64,000 nucleotides of DNA from Polaromonas sp. Lineage in GTDB: Bacteria; Pseudomonadota; Gammaproteobacteria; Burkholderiales; Burkholderiaceae_C. The DNA is taken from positions 620,001-684,000 of the forward strand of contig NZ_JABBPE010000002.1 in NCBI RefSeq assembly GCF_012927455.1, given 5' to 3'. Shown here piece by piece: positions 55,732 through 64,000 of the stretch. A model generated the notes under the pieces. It was not told the origin of the DNA. It ran no database searches and was given only the letters and a program-made list of their open reading frames with translations. The position numbers and the translations under genes were made by a program. Positions within the stretch are counted from its first letter, which is position 1. Each line of letters starts with the position of its first letter.

Positions 55732-57080
55732 TAGAGTGAATTCTCCTGGGTGGTTATCGTCAGTAGTAGGCCGATCGACGTTCGACCTTCGACTGATCGC
55801 GCGAAAGGCTGTCCGCCATGCATGCGGGCAATCGTCGCGACTATCGCCAGTCCCAGCCCATGATGGCTCTCGGCCTGAGCGCGGGACGGGTCGGCACGGT
55901 AGAAGCGATCGAACAGGCGCGGCAGATGCTCTGCCGCGATGGTTTGCCCGCGATTGGTTACTGCCAACTCTGCAAAGCCCCCATCACGCAGCGCCAACTC
56001 AATACGAACCAAGCTGCCGCGTTCGGCATAGCGCGTGGCGTTGCCCAAGAGGTTGGAAATTGCCCGCTTGACAAGCGGCACATCGAAATCGCCCGCGATG
56101 TCGCCGGCGATTTCTATTTGCAATGCCGCGTCCGACAAGGCGGCCTCATGGAAGTCAGCCACGTCAAACGCGACTGCCGCCAAACTGGGCACATGTGTGC
56201 GGCGCGCGCTCGCCCCGCGCTCGGATTGCGAGAGGAACAGCATGTCCTTGATGATGCCTGACATGCGGTGCAGGTCTTCCAGATTGGAACCCAGCGTGTC
56301 GCGCAAGGCCTCAGGGTGTCGCGCTTTGCGCAGCGCCAACTCGGTGCTGGTAATGATGATGGACAACGGCGTATTCAACTCGTGCGCGACATCGGAATTG
56401 AAGCCCTCCAGCTGCGCATAGGCACGTTCAAGACGCTCAAGCAGCGCATTGAACTGTTTAACCAGCGGTTGCAGCTCTCCAGGTTGCGCCGAACCATCAA
56501 GTCGCCTACCCAGTGTGTTGGCGGCCAGGTCGCGGGTCTGGTCTACCAGATGCTGTACTGGCGCATGCCCCAGGCGGACCAGCAGAAAACCGCCTACCGA
56601 CACCACGAAAGAGCCCAGCAGTGCGGCCGCCGCGAGCGTCACGGCAAGCCGCTGCAACAAATCGTCATCGGCGCGTGTGTTCAGCGACAACTGGGCGATC
56701 ACGCTGCCAAAGAGGCTCTCCGGTGATGCCAGCGTGAACGTCACTGCGTGTGCGTGCTTGACGTCAGCGCTTTGCGGCGCGCTGCGGTAAACGCGAGCGC
56801 CATCCTGACCGCGCAGCTCAAGCAGCAGATCGTCATGACCGGTGAAATAGTCGTCGAGTTTGTGTTTTAGGCTGGGCAGATCGCCCTCATGCTCGGCCTC
56901 GTTGAGAAAATGGGTGACAACATCTTGCTTTTGCGCGAGCGAGTCAGCCTGTCTGGCTGCCAGGGTGAATGCCGTCGCGGTGTAGACCGCCACTGAGACC
57001 AGCGCCAGCCCTACGAAGGTCTGAATCGCCAGCCAGGTCGAGAGCCGCCTATCGAGGGACCAGATTGCACCGTGCTTCAC
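55731..57080 (-). CDS. Sensor histidine kinase (heavy-metal, CusS/CopS-like)
   Basis: A 449-residue kinase: membrane helices about 17-40 and 148-170 around a periplasmic sensor, HAMP, phosphoacceptor H233 in VAHELNTPLS, ATP-binding N box ISNLLGNATRYAERG and G box HHGLGLAIVATIARMHGG. Asn replaces the more common Arg after HEL. Organisation and context (metal efflux genes) suggest a copper/silver or zinc sensor. Overlaps the response regulator by ATGA. Confidence 0.9.
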   Translation of the reverse strand: MKHGAIWSLDRRLSTWLAIQTFVGLALVSVAVYTATAFTLAARQADSLAQKQDVVTHFLNEAEHEGDLPSLKHKLDDYFTGHDDLLLELRGQDGARVYRSAPQSADVKHAHAVTFTLASPESLFGSVIAQLSLNTRADDDLLQRLAVTLAAAALLGSFVVSVGGFLLVRLGHAPVQHLVDQTRDLAANTLGRRLDGSAQPGELQPLVKQFNALLERLERAYAQLEGFNSDVAHELNTPLSIIITSTELALRKARHPEALRDTLGSNLEDLHRMSGIIKDMLFLSQSERGASARRTHVPSLAAVAFDVADFHEAALSDAALQIEIAGDIAGDFDVPLVKRAISNLLGNATRYAERGSLVRIELALRDGGFAELAVTNRGQTIAAEHLPRLFDRFYRADPSRAQAESHHGLGLAIVATIARMHGGQPFARSVEGRTSIGLLLTITTQENSL

Positions 57081-57763
57081 GAACGCCGATCCTCAAGTAC
57101 ATAGCCCATGCCGCGCATCGTATGGAGCAGCGGGCGGCCGAAGGGCAGGTCAAGTTTGCTGCGCAGTCTGCGGATCGCGACCTCGATCACGTTGGTCTCG
57201 CTGTCAAAGTTCATGTCCCACACTTGCTCGGCAATCTCGGTGCGTGACAGTACCTCACCCTGGCGCCGCAGCAGCAGGGTGAGCAAATTGAATTCCTTGG
57301 CGGTAAGGTCGAGGCGCTGGCCCGCACGAGTAGCTTTGCGACGCAGGAGGTCAAGTTCCAGATCAGCCAATTTGAGCACGCTTGCCTCGGCTAAAGTCTG
57401 CCCGGGCGTGAAGCGTCGCATGAGTACCTGAATGCGCGCCACCAGCTCGGAGAACGCGAAGGGCTTGACCAGGTAATCGTCGGCGCCGCTTTGCAGGCCG
57501 CTGACGCGGTCCTCGACGCGGCTCAGGGCAGTCAGCATCAGCACGGGCGTCGGCTTGCTCTGTCTTAGCGCGACCAGGACCCCCAGGCCATCGATACCCG
57601 GAAGCATCCGGTCAAGGACGATCACGTCGTACTGACCTTCGACCGCCAGGTGCAGGCCATCGATGCCATTGTGGGCCACATCAACAACATAGCCTTCTTC
57701 TGTCAAGCCCTTGCGCAAATACTCGGCCAGTTTGACTTCATCTTCGATGACCAGGATTTTCAT
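57077..57763 (-). CDS. OmpR-type response regulator (CusR/CopR-like)
   Basis: A 228-residue regulator: receiver phosphoacceptor D51 (VLDRMLPGIDG), T and K switch (MLTALS, LVKPFAF), and a winged-helix output with LDLTAKEFNLLTLLLRRQGEVLSR. Heavy-metal family by the DSETNVIEVAIRRLRSKLD helix. Start at 57763 (MKILVIEDE). A CopR-like box lies just upstream. Confidence 0.9.
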   Translation of the reverse strand: MKILVIEDEVKLAEYLRKGLTEEGYVVDVAHNGIDGLHLAVEGQYDVIVLDRMLPGIDGLGVLVALRQSKPTPVLMLTALSRVEDRVSGLQSGADDYLVKPFAFSELVARIQVLMRRFTPGQTLAEASVLKLADLELDLLRRKATRAGQRLDLTAKEFNLLTLLLRRQGEVLSRTEIAEQVWDMNFDSETNVIEVAIRRLRSKLDLPFGRPLLHTMRGMGYVLEDRRS

Positions 57764-57797
57764 GCCTGCATTTTCACGCAAGGCGTGGCTCGGCCAC

Positions 57798-57813
57798 ATT
57801 ACAAAAATGTCAT
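57798..57813. promoter_or_regulatory. Candidate Cop/Cus-box operator
   Basis: ATTACA-AAAA-TGTCAT, a near-perfect palindrome of the ATKACA-N4-TGTMAT kind bound by CopR/CusR regulators. It lies 35 bp from the regulator start, in the divergent spacer with the 57923 gene. Confidence 0.5.
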
Positions 57814-57922
57814 CCGGCTGTTGGCGTCCTGTTGGCATCGCTTCTTTAAAGTTCATTCCATGCCCTCAGGCATTAGCCGCAGCAAGTCGCTTCGGACTGA
57901 ACTGAACCCAAAGGACGTCATC

Positions 57923-58270
57923 ATGAACATTCGCAAAACCATTCTTCTGTCAACAGTCGCCATCGCGTTCGCTGCACCCGGCCTGTCATCCGCTACGTCG
58001 TTGTGGCAGCCGGCGAAAGGTGAGTCTGGCGGGGAATTCCTCGCTGACCATTTCCAGAGCAGCAAAACCCGCGAAGAAGTCGCGCAGGCAGTGCAGGCCA
58101 CCCCCAAAGACGCAGACTCCCTCGCGACGAACGAGCGGAACCGAACATCAAAAGTGGCCGCAAAAACGGGGCAAAGCAAAACCCGCGCTGAAGTCCAGCA
58201 AGAGTTGCTCAACATGTCGGCCGAAGAAAAGCAGCGCATGCGCGAGCTGTACAGTGGTGGTAATCGCTAA
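57923..58270 (+). CDS. DUF4148-type small periplasmic protein
   Basis: A 115-residue secreted protein: signal peptide NIRKTILLSTVAIAFAAPGLSSA, then a repeat-like pattern SKTREEVAQAVQA and SKTRAEVQQELLNM, as in DUF4148 proteins common in Burkholderiales. AAGGA ribosome site. Divergent from the response regulator, with a Cop-box between them, so it is probably metal-responsive. Function unknown. Confidence 0.8.
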   Translation: MNIRKTILLSTVAIAFAAPGLSSATSLWQPAKGESGGEFLADHFQSSKTREEVAQAVQATPKDADSLATNERNRTSKVAAKTGQSKTRAEVQQELLNMSAEEKQRMRELYSGGNR

Positions 58271-58505
58271 ATACTGTTTGGTGGCTTGTTGAAGCACCCA
58301 AAATCGCATTAAAAATTGGACAAGAATCGGGATGATCCCGGCCGGCGAACAAAGATCCAGGCGCAAAACTGATAGCCATGGGCCTGGATATTTACAACTC
58401 CCCTCGCTTTATGCCCAGGCAGTTGTCGCTGACGGGCCGGGGCTCGCTTCGTACTAACCTGCATCTTTGTCCCCCTTTTTAGTCCCACAACACGTTAAGA
58501 AACCC

Positions 58506-58871
58506 ATGAAAACCCTCAAGACCGCGCTAGTTATTTCAACTCTGCTGCTTGGCGCCGCCCACGCTCAAACCGCAGCCAAACCCGGCATGGACGGCATGAA
58601 CATGGAGGCTACTCAGAAAGGCGCCCCCATGGGCACGATGAACATGGCGAACATGGTGGATGGCGAAGTGCGCAAGGTCGACAAAACGGCCAAAAAGATA
58701 ACCTTGAAGCACGGCGAAATCAAGAACCTGCAAATGGCCGGCATGACCATGGCGTACCAAGTCAAGGACGCGGCAATGCTCGACAAATTGAAAGCCGGCG
58801 ACAAGGTTCGCTTCATGGCCGAGAAGGTTGGCGGCGCCATTGTCGTCACAGCGATCGAGCAGGCTAAATAA
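58506..58871 (+). CDS. CusF-like periplasmic metal-binding protein
   Basis: A 121-residue protein: signal peptide ending AAHAQ; a Met/His-rich region (MDGMNMEATQKGAPMGTMNM); a CusF OB-fold with DGEVRKVDKTAKKITLKHGE, IKNLQMAGMTMAYQVKD, and KVRFMAEKV. In CusF the His and two Met residues bind Cu(I)/Ag(I); here H in KHGE and the MxM motif AGMTM are conserved. Argues for monovalent copper or silver. Confidence 0.88.
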   Translation: MKTLKTALVISTLLLGAAHAQTAAKPGMDGMNMEATQKGAPMGTMNMANMVDGEVRKVDKTAKKITLKHGEIKNLQMAGMTMAYQVKDAAMLDKLKAGDKVRFMAEKVGGAIVVTAIEQAK

Positions 58872-59109
58872 GGCTAAGGCGGGCAACGCCTGGATCATGA
58901 AACCGAAGGGACGCCAGCGCCATGGAAAAGCACATTGCGGCCGAACCAAGGTCTCATGCTCTGACAGCGCCGCCTTTTGCTTGGATTTGAGGGTGTAATG
59001 CGGTGTCATTGTCCTGAGCAATCACGGCAACGGACGCTAATCCCCAGGCCCTGCCCGGCTAAAGCCGCCAAGCCCACCCAGTCAATAGACAGTAACTATA
59101 ATTTTCGCA

Positions 59110-59466
59110 ATGCGTTTGCTGGTCACGATTTTTCTTTTGGTGCTTATGCCAATGCAGCTCACTTGGGCTGCATTGAGCGTCTATTGCCCACACGAAACAA
59201 GCTCGCCTGCGCGGCAGGTCGAAAACCACGATCACCAGCACCAGACTGCTGTTGATCTGGAAGACGGCGGCGACCCACACGCTACCGGGAACGTGAATGC
59301 CGATTCGGGCGCATGCCATGCGGGGCATGGCACGGCACTATTTGGCTCGCAGCGTTTGCCGGCTGTTAGCGTCTCGTCCGAGATCTACACCACCTATCAG
59401 ATTCAGGTTCCTTCCCCTCCTCATTTGCCCGTGCCCGAACGTCCCAACTGGGCTTACCTCGCCTGA
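59110..59466 (+). CDS. czcI: CzcI-like periplasmic protein
   Basis: A 118-residue secreted protein: signal MRLLVTIFLLVLMPMQLTWA then a CPHETSS start and a His-rich stretch (NHDHQHQ, HAGHG) and PHLPVPERPNWAYLA end. Such short proteins precede czc-type efflux operons and are thought to modulate induction. Lies upstream of the TolC-like and RND genes. Confidence 0.7.
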   Translation: MRLLVTIFLLVLMPMQLTWAALSVYCPHETSSPARQVENHDHQHQTAVDLEDGGDPHATGNVNADSGACHAGHGTALFGSQRLPAVSVSSEIYTTYQIQVPSPPHLPVPERPNWAYLA

Positions 59467-59600
59467 TCGGCGAGGTGGGGCTTCTTCTATCCTCTCGTGC
59501 CTTTGGCATGCCGCCTTGCGTGGCGTGCACGAGTGCACGGCGATCCTGTTGATCGCACTTCGCCGATTCCCCAAGTGTCTTTTAATCACTGGAGAGTCGG

Positions 59601-60938
59601 ATGTTCCAAAGAAATCGAAAAGATGGGTTGACCTGTACCTTGCTGGTGCTGGCCGCCTGCAGCGCCTGGGCGCAACCAGCGCAGCCAAACCCACTTGGCG
59701 GCTTGCCCGCGCCCACCCCCGCGCTGACAGCGCCTTCTTCCCCCGGGGGTGTCAGCCCTCCATTGACGCTGAGGCAGGCGTTCGACGCGGCCTGGCTACG
59801 CCAACCAGAAGCTCAGTCACGGGAGGCACGCCAGCAGGCTGCCAGCGCCCGCAGGCAGGCAGCTGACAGTTGGACGCCCGAGCCTGCCGCCCTTGAGTTG
59901 TCGGTCAAGAGCGACCGCCTGAACCAGAATCAAGGCAGTCGCGAGATCGAGGCAGGCGTGGCCATCCCGCTGTGGCTGCCGGGCGAGCGATCACGCACTG
60001 GCGCTTTGGCCGATGCGGAAGGACGTGCGACAGCAAGTCGGGTCGTGGCGGCCCAACTGCGCACCGCAGCCAGCGTGCGGGAGTTCTATTGGCTTTGGCA
60101 GCGCGCCCGCGTGGAGCATGATTTGTCTCAGGAACGCCTGAGCAATGCGCAAGCGCTTGTTGCGGACGTCACCAAACGGGTCAAGGCAGGCGATCTGGCG
60201 CGGGCGGATCAGCATCAGGCCGACGGGGCTGTGGCGACCGCCGAGGCGGGATTAGCCGAAGCAGCCAGCACGCTGGCCGGTGCATCCCATCAATTGCGAA
60301 CTCTGACCGGCACCCCACCGGAACCTAACGGCCTTGCCGGACTCAACGCGGGCGCTGTGGCCGAACCTGTCCCGGCAATACCTCCAGATTTCGCGTCCCT
60401 GGATAGTCGCCACCCAGCTGTCGCTGAACTCCTGGCCCGTGCGGACGTTGCGCGCCGCTCAACCGAGCTGGCTGGTGTGCAGACGCGCAGCAACCCCGAA
60501 TTGACCCTGGCAACGACCAGAGCCCGGGGTTTATACGGCGAGCCATCCCAGCAAAGCCTCACCTTGGGCATCCGCATCCCCTTCGGCTCGGACAGTCGCA
60601 GCCGGGCCAAACTGGCAAGCGCGCAGGCCGAGGGCATCGAAGCGGAGGTGCAGCTTGCGTTGGAGCGGGAGCGTTTGCTGTCTGAACTCGACGCTGCCCG
60701 CATTCGCCTTGAATCTGCGCGCAGCCAGGTCAGCGCTGCGGACAAGGGCTCGCAACTTGCCCGTGAGTCCCGGGGCTTCTTCCAAAAGTCGTTTCGCATG
60801 GGCGAAACCGACCTGCCGACACGATCGCGCATCGAGCTTGAGGCCATCGCCGCCGAACGCCAGGCCGCCCGGGCGCGCATTGATCTCGCCGCGGCGGTAT
60901 CGAGCTTGCGCCAGGTTCTGGGACTTTTACCTGAATAA
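59601..60938 (+). CDS. Outer-membrane efflux protein (CzcC/TolC family)
   Basis: A 445-residue TolC-family channel; signal CTLLVLAACSAWAQ (possible lipid Cys), long helical hairpins such as LTLRQAFDAAWLRQPEAQSRE and the second repeat LASAQAEGIEAEVQLALERER. It is the outer-membrane part of the tripartite metal efflux pump whose MFP and RND genes follow. GGAGAG ribosome site before the ATG. Confidence 0.9.
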   Translation: MFQRNRKDGLTCTLLVLAACSAWAQPAQPNPLGGLPAPTPALTAPSSPGGVSPPLTLRQAFDAAWLRQPEAQSREARQQAASARRQAADSWTPEPAALELSVKSDRLNQNQGSREIEAGVAIPLWLPGERSRTGALADAEGRATASRVVAAQLRTAASVREFYWLWQRARVEHDLSQERLSNAQALVADVTKRVKAGDLARADQHQADGAVATAEAGLAEAASTLAGASHQLRTLTGTPPEPNGLAGLNAGAVAEPVPAIPPDFASLDSRHPAVAELLARADVARRSTELAGVQTRSNPELTLATTRARGLYGEPSQQSLTLGIRIPFGSDSRSRAKLASAQAEGIEAEVQLALERERLLSELDAARIRLESARSQVSAADKGSQLARESRGFFQKSFRMGETDLPTRSRIELEAIAAERQAARARIDLAAAVSSLRQVLGLLPE

Positions 60939-60977
60939 CCCCCCTTAAATATCAGAGCGAACTTGAGAACTCCAAAC

Positions 60978-61538
60978 ATGACCATCCAAAAAAGGCTGAA
61001 CGCCTTCTGCCTGGCGGCGTTCATTGCCGTCACACCGTTCACTGTATTTGCTGACGCGGGCCACGATCACGGCGCCGCGTCCTCGGCTGCGGCCGGATCA
61101 GGCCAGCCACGCTTTACCGCCATATCCGAGACCTTTGAGCTCGTCGGCGTGCTGAGCGGCAAATTACTCACCCTTTACCTGGACCGCGCTGACGACAACA
61201 GCCCGGTCAAGGACGCCAAGCTAGAGCTCGAATTGGGGGGTGTGAAGCTGGACGTCAAACCGCGTGGCGAGGGCGAATTTGAAGCGGCGCTCGCGCAAGA
61301 GCTCAAACCGGGCATGACTGCTGTGACGGTGACGGTGGTCGCGGGCCAGGAGACCGATCTGCTGGCCGGTGAGCTGGACTTGCGCGAAGGCGCTCAAACC
61401 GATGTATCGGTGGGCAGCCGGCCATGGAAAAAGTACGCCACCTGGCTTATTGCCGGGCTGCTCACGCTGGCGCTGCTGGCCTGGGGCCTGCGCCGCATGC
61501 GCGCTTATCGAATCAACCGGCTTGGGGGTAAAAAATGA
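60978..61538 (+). CDS. Efflux-operon accessory periplasmic/membrane protein
   Basis: A 186-residue protein with a signal peptide (FCLAAFIAVTPFTVFADA), a His-poor AGHDHGA start, a beta-sandwich middle (LTLYLDRADDNSPVKDAKL; TVVAGQETDLLAGEL) and a C-terminal helix (ATWLIAGLLTLALLAWGL) with basic tail. Found in some czc-like operons between the TolC and MFP genes; role unknown. Uses the ATG at 60978; overlaps the MFP gene by four bases. Confidence 0.75.
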   Translation: MTIQKRLNAFCLAAFIAVTPFTVFADAGHDHGAASSAAAGSGQPRFTAISETFELVGVLSGKLLTLYLDRADDNSPVKDAKLELELGGVKLDVKPRGEGEFEAALAQELKPGMTAVTVTVVAGQETDLLAGELDLREGAQTDVSVGSRPWKKYATWLIAGLLTLALLAWGLRRMRAYRINRLGGKK

Positions 61539-62668
61539 AGAAACGTTTTCTGACATCCGCGGTATGCGCCGCCTTGTGTGCGTCGCTGCTGGCATTGACG
61601 GCCCCAGTTTGGGCGGCAGGAGACCACGAAGGGGGCCACGGCCCTGCTGGCGCCGATCCTGCAGCCACCGGCAGTGGGCCGAAACGACTGCCCGATGGCA
61701 GCGTCTTTCTGCCCAAGCCGGCCCAGCGCCAGATGGGCGTGCGTACACTGGTCGGCGAGGTGAAACAGTTGCCGCGTTCGACCGAGCTGTCAGGCAAGGT
61801 CGTGATGGACCCGAATGCGGGCGGCAAGGTGCAGTCCCTGGTAGCCGGCCGGTTGCAGGCCGGTCCGCGCGGCTTGCCCTCGGTCGGGCAAACCGTTCGC
61901 AAAGGCGAGGTGCTGGCCTATGTGCTGCCCGCCGCAGCGGCAATCGAACGTTCGAACCAGTCGGCGCAACTGGCCGAACTGGGAGCCAGCCGCAGCCTGG
62001 CCAACAAGCGCCTGGCGCGTTTGCAGGAACTGGCCGATACGGTGCCGCGCAAAGAGATCGAGGCTGCGGAAAGTGAAGTCGCCAGCCTGGGCGCGCGCGC
62101 TGCAGCGGTGGGTGCCGGACTGTCCGCGCGTGACGCGCTGGTCGCGCCCGTGTCGGGTGTCATCGCTTCGGCCAACGCCGTGGCCGGCCAGGTGGTCGAT
62201 GCGCGCGAACTGCTGTTCGAGGTGATTGATCCCTCGCGTTTGCGCATTGAAGCACTGGCCTTCGACGCCGCGCTGGCGGCTGACGTGGGGGGCGCTTTCC
62301 TGGCCGTGGGCGGCCAAAAAGTACCGCTCATTTTCGTGGGCGCATCGCGCTCGCTGCGCGACCAGGCGCTGCCTCTGGCCTTTCGTGCCGAAGGCCAGTC
62401 GCTCAGCCAGCTTGCCGTCGGCCAGCCTGTGGCCGTGGTGGTGCAAAGCCGAAGCCAGGTGAGCGGAGTCCCTGTGCCGGCCGGGTCCTTGACGAAGAAC
62501 CCCGCCAACCAGACCGTCGTGTGGGTCAAGACCGCGCCCGAACGTTTTGAGGCGCGCGTAGTCACTGTGGAGCCGCTTGACGGCGCGACGATGGCGGTGA
62601 CCTCGGGCCTGAAGGCCGGCGACCGTGTGGCCACCCAAGGTGCCACGCTGATCAACCAGGTGCGCTGA
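61535..62668 (+). CDS. RND efflux periplasmic adaptor (MFP, CzcB/CusB-like)
   Basis: A 377-residue membrane-fusion protein: signal peptide LCASLLALTAPVWAAG, His-rich DHEGGHG, lipoyl/hairpin (GRLQAGPRGLPSVGQTVRKGEVLAYV, then a coiled-coil with LARLQELADTVPRKEIEAAESE), beta-barrel SRLRIEALAFDAAL, and QTVVWVKTAPERFEARVV. Joins the RND pump to the outer-membrane channel. ATGA overlaps with the upstream gene; the pump starts one base after its stop. Confidence 0.92.
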   Translation: MKKRFLTSAVCAALCASLLALTAPVWAAGDHEGGHGPAGADPAATGSGPKRLPDGSVFLPKPAQRQMGVRTLVGEVKQLPRSTELSGKVVMDPNAGGKVQSLVAGRLQAGPRGLPSVGQTVRKGEVLAYVLPAAAAIERSNQSAQLAELGASRSLANKRLARLQELADTVPRKEIEAAESEVASLGARAAAVGAGLSARDALVAPVSGVIASANAVAGQVVDARELLFEVIDPSRLRIEALAFDAALAADVGGAFLAVGGQKVPLIFVGASRSLRDQALPLAFRAEGQSLSQLAVGQPVAVVVQSRSQVSGVPVPAGSLTKNPANQTVVWVKTAPERFEARVVTVEPLDGATMAVTSGLKAGDRVATQGATLINQVR

Positions 62669-62669
62669 C

Positions 62670-64000
62670 ATGTTCAAGTGGTTACTCGACAGCAGCCTTG
62701 CCAACCGATTGCTGGTGATCATCGCCAGCCTGGTGCTGATGGCCTATGGCGCCTTTACGCTAACACGCACACCGGTTGACGTGTTTCCTGACCTTAACAA
62801 ACCGACCGTGACCATCATCACGGAAGCCGGCGGCATGGCCTCCGAAGAAGTCGAGCAGCTCATCACCTTCCCGCTGGAAACAGCCATGAACGGGTTGCCC
62901 GGCGTCGAGACGGTGCGTTCCGCCTCGAGCGCCGGCCTGTCGTTTCTGTACGTGACTTTCAACTGGAGCACCGAGATCTTTCGCGCCCGTCAGATGGTGG
63001 GCGAGCGCCTGTCGTCGATGGAAGAAGGTCTGCCGCAAGGCACGGTGCCGCGCATGGGACCGATCAGCTCGATCATGGGCGAGATCATGCAGATCGCGAT
63101 TCCGATCGATACGGCAAAAATTTCGTCAATGGCGGTGCGCGAATACGCCGACTGGGTGCTGCGCCCGCGTCTGCTGGCGATTGCCGGCGTGGCGCAGGTG
63201 GTGCCTATCGGTGGCGAGGTGCGCCAGTTTCAAGTTCAGCCCAACACCGTGCGTATGGCCGAGCTGGGCATCACCCATGAGCAGCTCGAAGGCGCGCTCA
63301 AAGGTTACTCCAGCAACACCTCGGGGGGCTTTCTGGAGCTCAATGGGCGTGAATACCTGATCCGCAACCTGGGGCGCACCTCCAGTCTGGATGACCTGAG
63401 AAACCTGGCGCTCACCGCGCGTGAGGGTCAACCCATCTTGATGCGGCAGATCGCCGACGTGACCTTTGCTGCGGCCATCAAGCGCGGCGACGCGGGTTTT
63501 GAAGGCAAGCCGGCGGTAATCCTGAGCATTCAGAAGCAACCCGCCGCCGACACCATAGCCTTGACCCGCGCCATCGAGACCGCACTGACGGAGATGCAGC
63601 GCGCGCTCCCGGCCGGCATGACCCAGCCTATCGTGACCTTTCGCCAGGCCAGCTTCATCGAGTCGTCGATCACCACGCTACAAGGCAAGCTGATCGCGGC
63701 CTCGGGCTTCGTCGCGGTGATCCTCTTCCTGTTTCTCGGCAATGTGCGCACCACCGTCATTGCGCTGGTGGCCATTCCGGTTTCGATCTTCATCACCGCC
63801 CTGGTGTTTCGCTACTTCGGCCTCTCAATCAACACCATGACACTGGGCGGACTGGCGATTGCCATCGGCGGGCTGGTCGATGACGCCGTGGTTGGGATCG
63901 AGAACGTGATGCGACGGCTCAAGGAAGACCGACTCAAACACCCCGAACACCGGATTCACCCGATCGAGGTAGTGGCACGCGCCACCATGGAAGTGCGCTC
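62670..64000 (+). CDS. Heavy-metal RND efflux pump, CusA/CzcA family (partial)
   Basis: First 443 residues of a heavy-metal RND permease cut by the window end. N-terminal helix LLDSSLANRLLVIIASLVLMAYGAF, then PVDVFPDLNKPTVTIITEAGG. The proton-relay helix (about residues 393-417) reads GGLAIAIGGLVDDAVVGIENV, without the DFG of CzcA, more like CusA. With a CusF-like protein and CusRS-like genes nearby, copper or silver export is favoured, but the CzcI-like gene points to divalent metals. Third member of the tripartite pump. Confidence 0.93.
   Translation, partial: MFKWLLDSSLANRLLVIIASLVLMAYGAFTLTRTPVDVFPDLNKPTVTIITEAGGMASEEVEQLITFPLETAMNGLPGVETVRSASSAGLSFLYVTFNWSTEIFRARQMVGERLSSMEEGLPQGTVPRMGPISSIMGEIMQIAIPIDTAKISSMAVREYADWVLRPRLLAIAGVAQVVPIGGEVRQFQVQPNTVRMAELGITHEQLEGALKGYSSNTSGGFLELNGREYLIRNLGRTSSLDDLRNLALTAREGQPILMRQIADVTFAAAIKRGDAGFEGKPAVILSIQKQPAADTIALTRAIETALTEMQRALPAGMTQPIVTFRQASFIESSITTLQGKLIAASGFVAVILFLFLGNVRTTVIALVAIPVSIFITALVFRYFGLSINTMTLGGLAIAIGGLVDDAVVGIENVMRRLKEDRLKHPEHRIHPIEVVARATMEVR

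Noticed and set aside
58355-58389. ATCCAGGC/GCCTGGAT inverted repeat after the DUF4148 gene
   Set aside because: An 8-bp stem with a long loop and no T-run; not a convincing terminator.

Overview
The window looks like chromosome from a betaproteobacterium of the Comamonadaceae, most like Polaromonas or Rhodoferax. The evidence is the GC-rich coding, a phaCAB operon, a red-type (form IC) RuBisCO operon, a gentisate route for 3-hydroxybenzoate, and a short dispersed repeat with a GCCC-N9-GGGC core that I associate with this family. The species is inference; no rRNA is present.

Layout. 1-8.4 kb: leftward propionyl-CoA to succinyl-CoA operon (methylmalonyl-CoA mutase, MeaB, PccB, a small ORF, PccA, a VOC protein cut by the window edge) facing a divergent GntR regulator. 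8.4-15 kb: a TIGR02594-type hydrolase, the stress operon prkA-yeaH-spoVR, and dusA. 15.5-20.2 kb: hemerythrin, an M14 peptidase lipoprotein, a GST and a DsbA-fold isomerase. 20.2-25.9 kb: phaC-phaA-phaB, pgeF, and a zeta-class GST isomerase. 27.1-29.5 kb: a tight four-gene operon (roadblock/LC7, Aer-type PAS, PhnD-like binding protein without a signal peptide, possible second roadblock-like protein) that matches no system I know. 29.7-39.3 kb: 3-hydroxybenzoate/gentisate catabolism with a MarR regulator, an orphan TctC protein, an unassigned FAD oxidoreductase and a TRAP transporter. 39.4-41.3 kb: NUDIX, rdgC and tRNA-Ala(CGC). 41.3-45.4 kb: a decayed, gene-fragment-rich segment between the tRNA 3' end and a 12-bp copy of it. 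45.5-55.2 kb: cbbR and the Calvin-cycle operon cbbL-S-X-Y-F-P-T-Z. 55.2-64 kb: metal resistance, with a two-component system, a CusF-like chaperone, a CzcI-like protein, and an RND efflux operon whose inner-membrane pump runs off the window.

The genes fit a metabolically flexible organism that fixes CO2, stores carbon as polyhydroxybutyrate, consumes propionyl-CoA and aromatics, and resists metals.

The most unusual sequence signal is the dispersed repeat. Seven clear copies occur here. Four lie in reading frames and add amino acids: in PccA, at the MeaB C-terminus, inside PgeF, and as the signal-peptide core of a TctC protein. The most novel gene set is the roadblock/PAS/PhnD-like operon.
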